NCBI GenBank assembly: GCA_037178975.1
Contig: JASJZH010000006.1
Location: 1,922,001-1,986,000, forward strand
Direction of reading: 5' to 3'
DNA from: Oscheius tipulae
Lineage: Eukaryota; Nematoda; Chromadorea; Rhabditida; Rhabditidae
Length of the DNA stretch: 64,000 bases
The position numbers and the translations under genes were made by a program. Under the pieces are notes generated by a model. It made no database searches and was not told the DNA's origin. It saw nothing but the letters and a program-made list of their open reading frames with translations. Shown piece by piece: positions 38,146 through 50,022 of the stretch. Numbering within the stretch: position 1 is the first letter of the stretch; each line of letters starts with the position of its first letter.

Positions 38146-40903
38146 TCAACTGAAGCTTAGAGGAGCCCTTTGAGGCATATCTTTAGTCGTCTCACTCACA
38201 GCTGAGGCTTGAATCTTGGTCGTTTTCTTTTTGAAATAGCCGAAGACCGTTTCTCGATACTCCTTCAAGAAGAGAAAAGTAGCGATTGGATCGATGCATT
38301 GTGCCAGAGAGATGAAGCTGCAAAATGTAATGATCCCTTCTCCAAAGTCCCATCTGAGTATTGCTCCGAAGTGAATAACAATGGCTGGACCAAAGTTGAA
38401 GATCATTGGAAAAAAGGTCTAAAAAACAAACTACAGTGGTCCACATAATTATAAACGCACCTGATTTTTTCTCAGCTTTGGGTCAAAAGATCAGTTCGCG
38501 GTTTACATCAATGTTGGAAAAGATGGCAAATTTGATTACTTATTATATTTAGCCTACAGAAGGCAAATTTGAAGAGCACTTTTTAAAAAAATGATTTAAG
38601 CATTTTTTCAAAAAAGTGACTTTGGCCAATCCACAGAATTATAAACGCACTCTAGAAAAGTCTAGGTTTATCTCAGAAAAAAACAAAGGATTAATAGTGA
38701 AATTGATATCAGTAGTCGGTAGCGGCCCCATGGCGTTGAATCAGCTGGAACATTCGTCTATCGAGGCTCAAATACAGGTTGTCGATCAATTTCTGGTCGA
38801 TTCGGTGCCAGGCGGCAACGATAGCAGGCTTCAGCTCGTCCACGTTGCGATATGTCCTGTTTCCCCCGTAGATATCGCGTACCATACATCCCCAGACGTT
38901 TTCCATTATGTTCAGGTCAGGAGAACATGCTGGCCACTGAAGAAGATCAATTCTTCTTCGTTGCAACCAGTCCCGAGTCGCGCGTGCACGATGGATGGGA
39001 GCTCCGTCTTGCTGGAAAATGTAATTCTGGTTGCGATTCCTCCTCCAGAATGGTACAATTCCGCGTCGCAAGACTATGCGGTAGTCAGATCCATTCATCT
39101 TCTTGGAGACGAAGCAGAGTTTGATTCGTCCTTTGGATGAGATTGCTGCCCAAACCATCACTCCACCGCCTTTGAAATTCCTTCGCGAAAATCGAAGTTT
39201 TGCTTTCCTCAGATCGTGCCAATACGAACGAAATCCATCAGGACCGTCGCAAGAAAATTTTTTTTCATCGGAGAAGACAACCTGGCAATGAAAAAAAAAT
39301 GATGAAAGTTGTGTCAAAAAGTCTAGCCTTTTCCCAGTCGGTTCTCTGGTTCTTTCCGGCGAATTCGAGGCGATTTTTTCTGTGTTTGGCTGTCAAAAGT
39401 GGCGCTTTCTTCATCTTCCTCCATTTGATGAAGGGGGCCTTCGAAATAACTCTTCTAACCGTCTCGGCAGAAACATCCAGTTTCAAATCGGCCTTGATTC
39501 TGCTACAGGTCGTCACTTGGTTCGAAGCTTCTCGCAAGATTAGACGCTTCTGACGATCAGAGAGTGATGATGGTCTACCGGGATGGCTAGTGGTTCCATA
39601 TGCCACTGGATTTCTAACGTAAAATCGGATGACACCTTCGCTCCTATGCAATTCTCGAGCAATTTGTCGATTTGACAGTCCCTGCGCCTTTTTCGCCTCA
39701 ATTTGTCCTTTTTCGTAGTCAGTAAGTGTTTTTCCTCGCGGCATTATGGCTAAATTTAACACATAAATGGAATTGGAGTCAAAAAACACAAAAAAAACGT
39801 AGCGAAAAATAGGTAGAAGCTGAGTGCGTTTATAATTCTGTGGATTGGCCAAAGTCACTTTTTTGAAAAAATGCTTAAATAATTTTTTGAAAAGTGCTCT
39901 TCAAATTTGCTTTCTGTAGGCTAATAAGTAACCAAATTTGACATCTTTTCCAACATTGATGTAAACCGCGAACTGATCTTTTGACTCAAAGCTGCGAAAA
40001 AATCAGGTGCGTTTATAATTATGTGGACCACTGTATACTTTACCTACTGTTACCTGAACCAGGAGAAGAAGAAAAATTCTACTTTGGTATTCTATTCGAC
40101 GGAGAGTTATCTGCTTCAACAGATTGCGGAATATTTGAATCATACGGAATATGATGACACCAATGATACTGCCAGCTGCGGTAGCATAAACTGCAAAAAA
40201 GGCGCTGCAGACTACTCCGTTCCAATCAATCATATATCCCACCTATAAGTTGGTATTTCATGAGTTTCAAAGTCAAAGGATAACATACCCAAATCGGTGC
40301 TCCAATGTACGGTGTCTGCTCAATATCAAATCCTGTCAACTTTTTAAAGTCATCTTTCATTATTTTATTCTTTCGCTCTGAAGGCCAATAGCCCAGAATC
40401 ATGATGAGTTCCACAGTCCCTGTTAGCAGCAAATTGATCAGGAGCATTAGTGCCATCTTCGATTTTGCTGTGAACCAATGCCGACGTGGAGATCTGTCAT
40501 TAATTTATGATTCTCATATGATTGTAAGAAACTCAGTCAAGGTCCAATATCTTTGTAGGAAGCATAAAATTATAATGGTCACGATTTGCACCCACATCCC
40601 GGCGTAAACATAAAGGGCGAAGATACCCCAGCCAATAGAGAACACTTGGGATCCAGAAAAACAAACAAAATAGCCATTCGCTGCGTAGGCTTGCTACATA
40701 TTTTGGTTGAAAAGTGACTGTGTTTGAACTTACGGGAGTGACAACATAGCATATGGCTCCCCACAGTACAGACTGAAGAGTGTAGAGAAACAGTATGTAT
40801 TTGTAAGGTCCCATCATTGGAGAAGATTTGTATACGATCAAAGGTAGTAGTAAAAGACTCCAAAACCGGAATTAGAGGCGCTCAAAACGTGATTGCTGAG
40901 CAT
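38146..40903 (-). CDS. Nematode 7TM chemoreceptor (Str superfamily, srh/srd-like), carrying a transposon in an intron and a possible frameshift
   Basis: Serpentine receptor expected in the membrane of chemosensory neurons. The reading starts at an ATG at 40,903 behind an AG acceptor. Helix 1 runs SNSGFGVFYYYL, then the conserved VYKSSPMMGPYKYILF. Further exons give ANGYFVCFSGSQVFSIGWG, YVYAGMWVQIVTIIILCFL, MALMLLINLLLTGTVELIMI, GSIIGVIIFRMIQIFRNLLK and the last exon HFGAILRWDFGEGIITFCSF with a Lys-rich tail. Between helix 1 (FYYYL) and LIVYKSSP the frame breaks by one base near 40,840, so the gene may be a pseudogene or the read may contain an error. The final intron was originally about 31 nt (GTAACAGTAGG..TTTTTTAG) and now holds a 1,600-bp Tc1-like element. 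It is convergent with the collagen gene. Family placement within the srh/srd group is tentative. Confidence 0.7.
38434..38652 (+). repeat. Left terminal inverted repeat of the Tc1-like element
   Basis: Matches the reverse complement of 39,822-40,033 with few differences. Transposase-binding-type repeats are at 38,441-38,460 (outer) and 38,631-38,650 (inner). Confidence 0.92.
38709..39744 (-). CDS. Tc1-like DD34E transposase
   Basis: Cut-and-paste transposase acting on the flanking inverted repeats and TA targets. Two exons (39744-39328 and 39281-38709) give 329 residues; the family is usually about 340. The N-terminal paired-like DNA-binding region contains QGLSNRQIARELHRSEGVI and a GRPS linker. 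The catalytic triad is visible: VVFSDEKKF (Asp144), YIFQQDGAPIH (second Asp) and SPDLNIMENVWG (Glu), with 34 residues between the second Asp and Glu. The 46-nt intron uses a GC donor (AAG|GCTAGA) and CCAG acceptor; removing it restores the family motif WEKVVFSDEKKF, whereas unspliced reading gives two broken frames. An ATG in the inverted repeat upstream is less likely than MPRGKT. Confidence 0.92.
39822..40033 (-). repeat. Right terminal inverted repeat of the Tc1-like element
   Basis: Reverse complement of the left end; internal direct repeats are at 39,824-39,843 (inner) and 40,007-40,026 (outer). Confidence 0.92.
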
Positions 40904-41402
40904 GCTGTAAACAACGAATGGTTACTGTTTGGAGTACAAAGTATTCATAGACGGAGTACATACAGTGTTTGGTTTCTAATTTTGGTAGAAAACAAGAATA
41001 AGTATATGTTTCGTTTTTGTGGATCATAAACGGGTACGTCAGGATATTCTTGGTCCAATGACACAAGAGCGTAATTAGAGACAAAGTCACAACAACTAAC
41101 GAGCTGTCTATGCGTTACCTCAAACAATTTCAAAAAACCGTCAGTAATCTGTTACCCTCATGTGCTAGTTTTCAGCAACGTGGTCCTTTCGGTCAGGAAA
41201 TTAGTTCACACCTCAACAGTCAGCAGCGCTATTTCCGGAGCAAATGTCTCGTATTTGAACCGCGGTCTTCATCGCAACACGTCTAAAATTAGCGACCTCA
41301 CAAACCAACGCGTTCTATTAATTGATTTAAAATTTCCATATCCGAATATAAACAGTTGTATTCAAATTTCAGGAGCCTCTTCAAGTAGACAGACGTTTCA
41401 AA

Positions 41403-44400
41403 ATGACCAGTTCTGTTACGAAGCATGAAGGATACCCCATTTGTGGATTTGAATCTGCCTACTACGGCAATGGTCAATCTATCATTTTCACCATGGACAA
41501 TTTTGTAAAGTATATTGCTATGGTAAACGGAAGGCCTGAGATGAAGAACCGTCACCTGGGAAGGATCAGTTCTTCTTTTGTCACAAACGACCACTCTATT
41601 TTGTTAGTTGCTACTGAAGAAGAAGGAAATGCCAAGGTCATTGGTCTTAACACAGATACTTTCGAGGAGATTTTCGCTCTGTCTGTCAGAGATAGAGTAA
41701 CAACTGTAGCAGCCTCTTCTGGATCTGAGGTGCGTTCCATAAGGATTTCAAATAAAAATTTAGGTTGTTGCTTGTTTGTCGTCTTCCGATGATAGAATCG
41801 GCATTTCAACTTTCTCCCTCCCTGACGGCAATTCAGAAGGCTTTGGAACTTTAATACCAGAAGGATCATGCCACAAATGGGAGGTGTGTAACTTTCTTTA
41901 CTCAAAAAATTCAGTAGATGTCTTTCTGTCCAGCAGACGAAGGAGTCATTTGTGTTCTGAACGACTTGACAGCTTACCTTCTCCGCTCTTCGGGAGGTAA
42001 AATAGAAAACTTTTCAAGTATCCAGGTGTATTTTACTATTTTTTGTTAACTAGGGTGTTAAGCTAAGCAGTGTTGTCTGTCATAATTGGTCAAACGATGT
42101 CACAATGTGTTTTGGAACTAATCGAGGAGAGTTGCTTCTTTATCGAGAAACCATTTCTCTCGAAACAATTGACCTGCGAGCAATTGGTGCCAGGTACATA
42201 ATTTTTTGATAATTTTCGAGTGCTATTAGCGTAATGGAGACTTCTAAGTTCAATAATATCCTATTGATCTCCTCTTCGAGCTATTGGTTTGGAGTTGTTC
42301 TCATCCAAGGATTGATTTTGATCTTTGAAAACACTCCTAGTGGACCAAATTGGAGTAGCTGCAAAGCAATCGTGGTTAGTGTGGAATCCTTGTCGTCAAT
42401 TTTTTACAGACGAGTATTTATGGGCTGAACAGTTCTCCCGTACTAGCTTTTGACTCCTCGGGTGAATTTCTCCTGTATTCCAATGGAAGATTGTTACTGG
42501 AAACGACAATCAAGTAAGAGTTTAGATTTTGGCTACAAAGTCATTTGAGGTATTCTGGGACCGTCTCTTTTGCAGCCGGATTCGGAATTGCAGCAAGACA
42601 TACTGCTGCAGTTACTCAAGTTGTCGTAACCAGCACCAATATAATTTCGTCTGATAAAAATGGAGGAATCGTAGTAACTTCTCGAAAGACTGGGTTGGTT
42701 TCGAGTATACCATTTCCTTATTTTTGACTCTCAGACGACATCTTGTGGAAGACCAAATAGACGATCTTATACATTTGGCAATGTCAACTTCTGAAACGGG
42801 GACATTTTTGAGACAAACTGCTATCGAAATAAGATTGCTAACGGTCGATGGATTTGTTTTAAGGAGCTGTTCTGAGCAGAAACCAATAACTTTAGTAAAT
42901 TTAAATGAAAGGCAAGTATTAGACTTTTTCTAGTGTTGCTCCTCCGCAACCCACATTGCTATCCTTCAAGGCCCATTATTGGTGGTTTTTAAAAGTAATG
43001 ACAGCACTGTTGTGGTCGAGGAAAAAGTGAAGCTGAAGAGGGTAATACAGGCAATGGCTTTAATTTTTTTTTTTCATAGGATATCCGTAAGATAATCTTT
43101 TCCAATGACTCAAAATACCTGATCGCATTAACAAAGAGAGACGAAGTTTTCTCCCTCGACATCTCCACCGGAAAGATCATATGGTCGATGGACTATAAGC
43201 TTAGGAACTTTGTAGATATTGCCACAGCGAATGGAACAGTTTACCTTTTGGATACCAAGTTTATTGTAATCAAAGTAAAGCATGGAAAGGTGGTCCGATA
43301 TCTCGCTCAAAATATCGCATTTTAAGGAACTTGGAATATTGAACATGCATGCGGCAGACGTTGCTTTCAGTTGCAGCACAACATTGATCGCAGGTATTTA
43401 GAGCACTTTGAAGCCATGCTTTTTTAGCCAACAATAAAATGTTGGTATGCTCCGACGACGGTGGTCAAGTGGTGGCTCTAGAATTTAGTAAGGTGGACAA
43501 ACCTTACGTTTTGAAGGAAAGTAGTGGTTCGCTAGTCTCGTGTGTAAGGCTGTGAAAGACATTATTCAACAGAAATTTAGCTAAATTTTTGCTCTACTTT
43601 GCTCACCATTGGGTATCAGAACGGAAGTGTTGTAGTAATTGCACTCGAACCAAAGCGACAAGAGGTAGAACATGAACAAATGGATTTCACTCTCTGTGAT
43701 CATCTAACCTATACAAATTTGGTAATACTCAACTTGAGTCTAACTCTTGTTCAGAAAACCGTGATCAACAGTTTGGATTATGAACGGAACTGTATTCGTG
43801 AAGAATCAGAATGGATCATCAAGGAGTATAAAGAGGAACATAATAAGGAGATAGCCACAATGAAGACAACCTATGAAACTGAAATCCAGTCTCTTAGAAA
43901 AACCGCTAAGGTCTGAGCATTAGCAACAAATACCTCGTTCAGAACCTAGAAGACAACTTCCTACAATCTGAAGCCGATCGGAAGAAAACCGTCTTTCAAT
44001 TACAAGAGATTTACAAAGCTGAAGAGACCTCTACTCAACTGAAGTTCGACAAGGCTATGAATGAACAAATTCAAAAGATTATGAAGCTGCAGGAAGCACA
44101 AAATAATAGTGTATATCTCTTTTGAAAACGTCAGAGACGAGTCTTCCAGCAAGTAATACATCAAAAAGAACTGGAAAAAGTTAAATCTGACATGCGAAAA
44201 ACATTCAGTCATACTGAACATACACTACTTGATGAGAAATCAAAGCTGGAAATGCAAATTTTTACGGTGAGTTTACTTAGCAACTTTGAGTGTTTCAATC
44301 GTCAGATGCAATCAACCATTGGAGAGCTGATGAAGTCAGTTGCTCTTGCAGAAAACAATCAGGAAAGAGCTGCCAACGAGTTTAAGCAAATAATGGAGAT

Positions 44401-44991
44401 GGCTTGCAACAGAAGAAAGGAAGAGACCAAAATGTTAGAAGACGAGATTTGGAATCTTAAAGCAAATGTGAAAAAACATTCTCAGACAGATGGAACAGTT
44501 TTATAGGTAGGAATGCTAACCGAAGAAAAGGATACACAGCTCAACGCAACTCTCAGAGAACAGGCAACTCTCACCACAGCGAGACAACAAATCCTACTAT
44601 TGAACAAGACTACGGAATCGTTGCAGAAAACGATTGATCAGGTCATTTTGTTTTTTTAGCTGGATACAGTCTAGTTTTCAGATGAAAACCAAAATATTGG
44701 AGGCTGAGAAAAGAGAGTTTGAAGAGAAGAAAAGGTGTAAAAAGGCACAACAACAGCTGATAGCTAAGGAAAAGGAATACAGTAAAGTTGAACAAAAGGC
44801 TCAAAAATCGTCCAGAAGATGTGCTGAACTAGAAACTCGAATACAAATGGTCTCTGAATGTGTCTATAACGCGAGAAAGTAAGTAGAGTCAAAATGTATC
44901 ATTCAAAAAGTTCAGACTTGAACATGCCGTCTTGGGACTTATCGCCTACATGCAAAACATCGATATCGACGACAAATTCAAGTCCACATAA
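41403..44991 (+). CDS. cfap57: WD-repeat and coiled-coil protein, CFAP57/WDR65-like
   Basis: Starts MTSSVTKHEGYPICGFES and reads through many small exons to a TAA at 44,989. The N-terminal half (to about 43,650) is beta-propeller-like, with stretches such as VKYIAMVNGRPEMK, HSILLVATEEEGNAKVIGL, FGTNRGELLLYRETISLE, SKYLIALTKRDEVFSLDIST and TIGYQNGSVVVIALEPKR. The remainder is a long charged coiled coil (KTVINSLDYERNCIREESEW, then many Glu/Lys/Gln-rich exons). The end RLEHAVLGLIAYMQNIDID resembles the conserved C-terminal part of CFAP57 (FKTDLHNCVAYIQEP type). CFAP57 is a propeller plus coiled-coil protein of ciliary axonemes. The two-part layout and both ends support the call, but individual WD repeats are weak; other axonemal WD proteins are alternatives. 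It is divergent from the chemoreceptor on its left. Confidence 0.65.
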
Positions 44992-46261
44992 ATCTGTTGC
45001 AATGAACCTTTCGATATATATGACTACCAAATAGAGTGTTCTCCCAAACGCATTTGCACAGGTTACTGTAAGAACAACTTTGTATTGCTCAAGATTCTCT
45101 GCCTGGAAGCTTCTTTACATCATACAAATCTGAGTGATTATGTTGAGGTACTCTCTGTTACAACTGAGTGAAAATAGAAGTTAGCAGCTGCACGTCGACT
45201 TCAGATGCACTGACAATGCATTGGTTTCTTACGTTAATCTTGTTCACAATATACCAAAAGGTTTACAATTTCATCTGTCTCATTTGCTTCTCTATTTTTT
45301 TTCTGGCATCCCTCTTTCTATCTCACAACAGTATGGGTAAAACATATGAATTTCACAATATTAGCATTCACATTCCTTCCAAATGAAAACTGATGTCACC
45401 GGCTAGTAAATGACGGCTTTTCTTTTACAAACATCTGGCAGCGTCCTATTGGACCCCATTTTTCTCACGTCGCCCACGTTGCGCATGTGGCTTCGCTCGA
45501 CAATTACGTGTTCGCGTTGTTCAAGGACAAGACGAATTTTTCTGATTTTCAGATGTTCTGCAAAGTTGTAGCTAGTGATCTGCTCTAGTGATTCAACTAC
45601 CTATTTGATCTTTATCGGAAGAGAGAGAGAGAGAGACCCAAAAAAGTTTGAAATATAACAAAGTCTGAACAGACAATGAATATTAAAAATATTGTAGCGA
45701 CATAGAGAATAGAATTTAGCCAGTACTTGGAAATGTGATAAGGTGGAAACTGTCGACCAGAAGGTTTTTCATCGATGGTCCACGACAGGATCCAGTGTCA
45801 TTGAAAAGATTTTTACTGAACTTGTACTCGCCCATCCAAAAACATCTGGGCGACTTCCGGGTGCCGAGTCCAAGCAGGAAGATGGTCCGAGCCCGACTTA
45901 AGTTTTTTTTTCCAGATAATGGATAGCATAAAGTTTCCTTAAGCGATGAGATAATCTTGAAAAGGTTTTTACTGAACTTGTACTCTTCGCCAACCACTCT
46001 CCAGAGCGCGTCGCGATCAGCTCGATCCTCCCATTCTCTGTCCAGAACCATGTTCTTCGTGCAATATGTCAAAATGTTTGCCCAGTTCGAAGTCGTCCCC
46101 AATCCGGAAAGTTATTGTGATCTATAATTCAAAACGAGGAGGCAGTGTTTACGAGAAAGGCAGATAAACAGTAACTCATTCGGCTCTGCTGTCTATCGGT
46201 ATATCTCTGTCTTTCTTTTCCCTTCTGTTTACATGTTCATTGAGGCAAGAATACCCATTTA
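44992..46261. other. Intergenic, with small repeats
   Basis: Contains a GA dinucleotide run (about 45,618-45,637). A duplicated 29-bp segment TTGAAAAGRTTTTTACTGAA with CTTGTACTC lies at 45,801-45,829 and 45,957-45,985. The minus-strand frame 45,716-46,102 spans this duplication and is probably not a gene. Confidence 0.4.
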
Positions 46262-47455
46262 TTAGTTTAATGGTGCCACTCCTCGGGGATTGCAGGAACC
46301 GGAGCGTGGTGTCTTGCTTTCCTTTACTAGTCGCCGAAAAACAAGCTTTTTGTACTCGAGCACCATCATTAAATAGACGAAGGCACTAAGAAATGGGAAT
46401 AACGAATCCACCCATAGGACTGTGGATTGTACTAAATAGCTGTTTGTAACACCCGTTTGCAGTAAAAAGAAAAGAATCGAGGGGATAAAACCAACTATTG
46501 GAAGTATGGCTTGAACGGTTAGCATCTGAAAAATTATTATATTGAGCAACATCGGTAACAAACCTTTACTATCTTTTTTTGAAGTGAAACTGTGGCTGAG
46601 GACAGTGTATTGTCGTGGTTTACATTCAGTTTTCGAAGAATGATCATCCTGACAAAAAGTGAGATTTGGGAGGAGATGACACTGCAGAAAAGTAGAATGC
46701 TGATGAACACTTGAAACTGAAAACTTATATTTACAACTTTACGTATCCGCTAAAGCGTAAAGATAGTGATAAGAGACAGAAAAACGTCCTCAGTGTATAC
46801 AAAACCTTTCGAACATATTACGTACTTGTATGAGTTGTATGCTTTCAAAGCCATAGACGGGGTACGTCTCGAAAGTGTGATTATCAATTTTACCAATGTC
46901 AATCAGATATCTTTTTGTTTCAGGCGGAGCGTAGATTGTTATGACCAGTATCTGAAGACAGCTGAATTGCGTTAGTCTAGTATGACTCACCAAAAGACCG
47001 ATGTTTGGAACTATCAATATAATTGTGATTATGGACAATGTAGATTGCTTAGGCATTTTGTACGTTATTAGATAAAGTCTGTATAATATGTTCATAGGAA
47101 CAATGGCTGCTGCTACAGCTAAAGACTGCAGATAAATACACGTAGTATAATAACAAAACTGCGGACCGAGAAGACCGCATATACCGAACGATGATAGAGC
47201 TATGTCACCCGGAGCTGGTATCACCCTAAAACGTTCTTTCTGAAACTTTCACAAGGCCTACCTGGGCATCGACAAGAATCCAAATACGCCTGCAATAAAT
47301 TCGGATGTAGAGTGAGCTCTCATGAAGAAGGCATTGCAGAGGTATCTTTTGGGTGTACGGAAAATGCTGAGATACAAGACCAAACCGCTAGCCAGAGAAC
47401 CGAATATAAAGGTGATGGTCCATGCAGCTCGCATCAACACTCCTAGTAGGTCCAT
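46262..47455 (-). CDS. Nematode 7TM chemoreceptor (Str superfamily)
   Basis: Begins MDLLGVLMRAAWTITFIFGS immediately behind an AG acceptor. Helix 1 ends in the family motif LYLSIFRTPKR. Later segments are FGICGLLGPQFCYYTT, YLQSLAVAAAIVPMNILYRL followed by YLITYKMPK (typical after helix 3), IITIILIVPNIGLL, a long extracellular loop (PPETKRYLIDIGKIDNHTFE), QVFISILLFCSVISSQISLF, VQAILPIVGFIPSILFFLL and SLFPFLSAFVYLMMVLEYKK, with a basic tail ending NPRGVAPLN. All seven helices are represented and exon phases checked at several junctions are consistent. The C-terminal YKKLVFRRL resembles the end of the chemoreceptor at 38-41 kb, so the two may be related paralogues. It likely senses small odorants in sensory cilia. 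The subfamily (srd or srh) is not certain. Confidence 0.75.
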
Positions 47456-48075
47456 TGGAGCCTGAACAGCAAGTGGTTTACAGAGAAGGAACAGATTAGC
47501 GAAATGTCCATTGTATAAGTGAATGAAGTTGAAAAGTACAACTAACAGTTTCAGTCTGAAGAATAAAAAAATATTTTTCAACGGATGTACTCGTAAAGAC
47601 AAGGTTGAGCTCTATTCAAAAAAAAAACTAATATATCGTAAAACAGTTGAAAGCAAGAAGACGTGAAATAACACGTGATAGGCAAATATGAACAGGTGAA
47701 AAACGGATTCTTCGTCTTCGGAGCAGCGGAGATAAATATTGAACTACGAAAAACAGCTCTCGATAGCAAAACGTTCACTCCAGTCTTTTAACGATACTCA
47801 AAAAAAATGGTTAAATCAAGACATTTAGGTCTTAAAATGTATCGAAACAGAAGACATTGCATGTATTGCTCTCCGAGACAAATCAACTTATTGAGGGAGT
47901 TAGTTTCCCATTCATGTGCTAATTTATTTGTTAGGAATTCGTTTAAATGAACTTTGTCCAAAGAAATTTCGCACCCATCCCGGTTTGTCTAAATACAGTT
48001 TGGAGTGGTCCTACTCTTTGTCTTAGCTCCTCCGGTGCGAGAGCGCAAATAATGTGAAACGAGCATTCTATCCTC
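47456..48075. other. Intergenic between chemoreceptor and channel genes
   Basis: The minus-strand open frame upstream of 47,455 is hydrophobic but contains an acceptor just before the chosen ATG, so it is probably leader. Nothing else was seen. Confidence 0.4.
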
Positions 48076-50022
48076 ATGCGCAATTTTGTTCTACTTCTAG
48101 TTTTCTGGACAGCGGTAACACGAGCGATATCTGCGGCCACGTCTACTGCAGTGAAAACAGCTCGAAAGAAGACAGGATCATCCTATGGATCTTATTCAAG
48201 TTCATCATACACTTCATCTCTTCTCAACTCAAGTTACGAACGAGCTGTTTCTCCATTCGATTTCGATGGTGAACTTGTGGTTGTATACCTCACGATACCG
48301 TCAGTAGTACTCTTTTCACTGGTGAGTAGGAGAGAAGGTAGAGAGAGAGATACTGCTACTGGTTGAACACGTTTTGCGCCGAATAATTCAATATTTCAAC
48401 TTATTAATGTCCAACAATAAATCTGCTAACAGAGTTAAAAAAAACCGCAACAAGAGTTCCAAGGTAGACTTTAGTTGGGAAGAAAATCTACAAATTATTA
48501 ATTACTAATTTGGAGGGCAACATTATGCTACTTGTGGTATATAAACAGTGATCTACTTACCCAAATAATACATTTTCAGGAAGAAAATAAACAACTCGTC
48601 AGCTATGTTGCTACTGTCAACATCGTATGTTGGCCCTGTGTTCAGTTTTTTTTACATGCACTTAAGACCTGGACAGACTCTCGACTGTCGTTTGATCCCG
48701 ATGAAACTGGTTCTAACTATACGATTCTTCCCTCTAATATGGTTTGGATTCCAACCGTTTTCTGCTATAACAGGTAACAAAACCTCAAAATACTGGCTAG
48801 ATTTAGTATTGACGTTCATCGAATGGACACCGAGAAGGACAGCAATGAAGTACTGGTAGGGTTGTAAAAGTAAAACAAACTTAAAAGATTACGCCGAATG
48901 GGACTGTAACTTTGTTCATGAGAGCCAGATTCGATACAATATGCGATTGTGACATTTGTGAGTAGAACAGAAATTTTATAACCAAGATAATTCAGCCCAA
49001 TTTCCATTCGATACACAGTTCTGTTCAATCGACTTTGATACCGGGCTGTCTGCATCCGATAGACAGACACTAGTACCACTGTTTCAAGAAAATTACTTCA
49101 AACAGGTAGGTGATGTGGGCGGAAGAGAAAAGCATAACATGTCAAATGTCTGTGACAACCGCTCATTAGGACGAATCTTGAGTGAATCATAAAAGAACAA
49201 GTAATCGGGAACAGAATGATGCATAAGAATCAATCAGTTCAGTTCAACGTGACTGGATGGATCGTTTTGCAACGATCCCTTAGTAATGGTGAAACGCATA
49301 AAGTTGTTTTTGTACTAAGATGACCTTAAAACTGTAAAAGAAACTCGAAGCCATGCAATCGTTCAGGGAAACGCCGAGTGGGACATGTCCCTGACTTCTG
49401 TCCAGTCTAAGATTGACGAATGTAGTGGCTACAGCTATTCCTTTGCCGTCATCGGATTTACATTAACCAGAAACTATCAGTTTTACATCTACTTTCTAAT
49501 TGTTCCAACTTTTATAATAACGGCGACCTGTATTTCCGGAGTGATGTTGCCGTCAGCCATGTCTACCGGAGAGAAGGTACTAATACTAGTAGCTATGCTT
49601 GACATCTTCCAGATGAGTACGGGTGTGGCGGGACTTCTTGGTCTCACGTTTTTGCTTAGCATCATTGTTCAAGAAGTTCCCCGAGCTCCGAAATTGCCGC
49701 TTCTCGGTAAGTTGACGTTGGCTTCGGAAAACCTATTTATATCAGGAAAATGGGTTATCGGTGAGATGTCATTCTGCGTCATTGCTATTGCAGTCAACGC
49801 CATCGGATTGTATTTTGATAAGTTCAGCGAAAGGCAAAAGGGAACCTGATCTTTTGAAGTTCTCGCTTTAGGAACAAATATCTACGCAAGCGGCACGGAA
49901 TTGTGACGGGTGTCAAGTTTTTGGCTTATATTGTTGTCTTCTTCGGCAACCTTCTGTTTACTGTAATTGTTCTAGCCGCAAGAGAACAGAGATTGCCGCC
50001 CAGTCAGTACGACACAATGTAA
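48076..50022 (+). CDS. Cys-loop ligand-gated ion channel subunit, probably cation-selective
   Basis: Pentameric neurotransmitter-gated channel subunit. It has a signal peptide (MRNFVLLLVFWTAVTRAISA) and a Ser/Tyr-rich spacer. Extracellular landmarks are TWTDSRLSFDPDE and NMVWIPTVFCYN, then the Cys-loop, whose two cysteines are separated by 13 residues around ISQFPFDTQFC. M1 reads YFLIVPTFIITATCISG and M2 STGEKMSTGVAGLLGLTFLL. M3 follows a short loop (KWVIGEMSFCVIAIAVNAIG) and M4 is FLAYIVVFFGNLLFTVIVLA. The Glu before M2 (GEK) argues for cation selectivity. A 39-nt intron splits M2 exactly at GEK|MST. Loop C shows one Cys (DECSGYSY), not the vicinal pair of alpha nicotinic subunits, so it is a non-alpha or orphan LGC-type subunit. 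It is convergent with the next gene, 54 bp apart at the stops. Confidence 0.85.

Larger units (their letters stand above)
38434..40033 (-). mobile_element. Tc1/mariner-like transposon, complete, IR/DR type
   Basis: 1,600-bp element bounded by CAGTGGTCCACATAATTATA and its reverse complement, flanked by the TA duplications 38432-38433 and 40034-40035. Each end has a terminal inverted repeat of about 215 bp. Within each, two 20-bp direct repeats lie about 185-190 bp apart (outer CCACATAATTATAAACGCAC, inner with one T-to-G change), the IR/DR layout of Sleeping Beauty-like Tc1 elements. A transposase gene without stops or frameshifts lies between. Everything needed for mobility appears present, so it may be active or recently active. 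Confidence 0.95.

Noticed and set aside
38709-39858. Reading the transposase as two broken ORFs, that is, an inactive element
   Set aside because: A 46-nt GC-AG intron joins them in frame and restores the conserved SDEKKF context, so the gene is more likely intact.
45716-46102. 128-codon minus-strand frame
   Set aside because: It spans an internal 29-bp duplication and has no motif or splice partner; probably chance.
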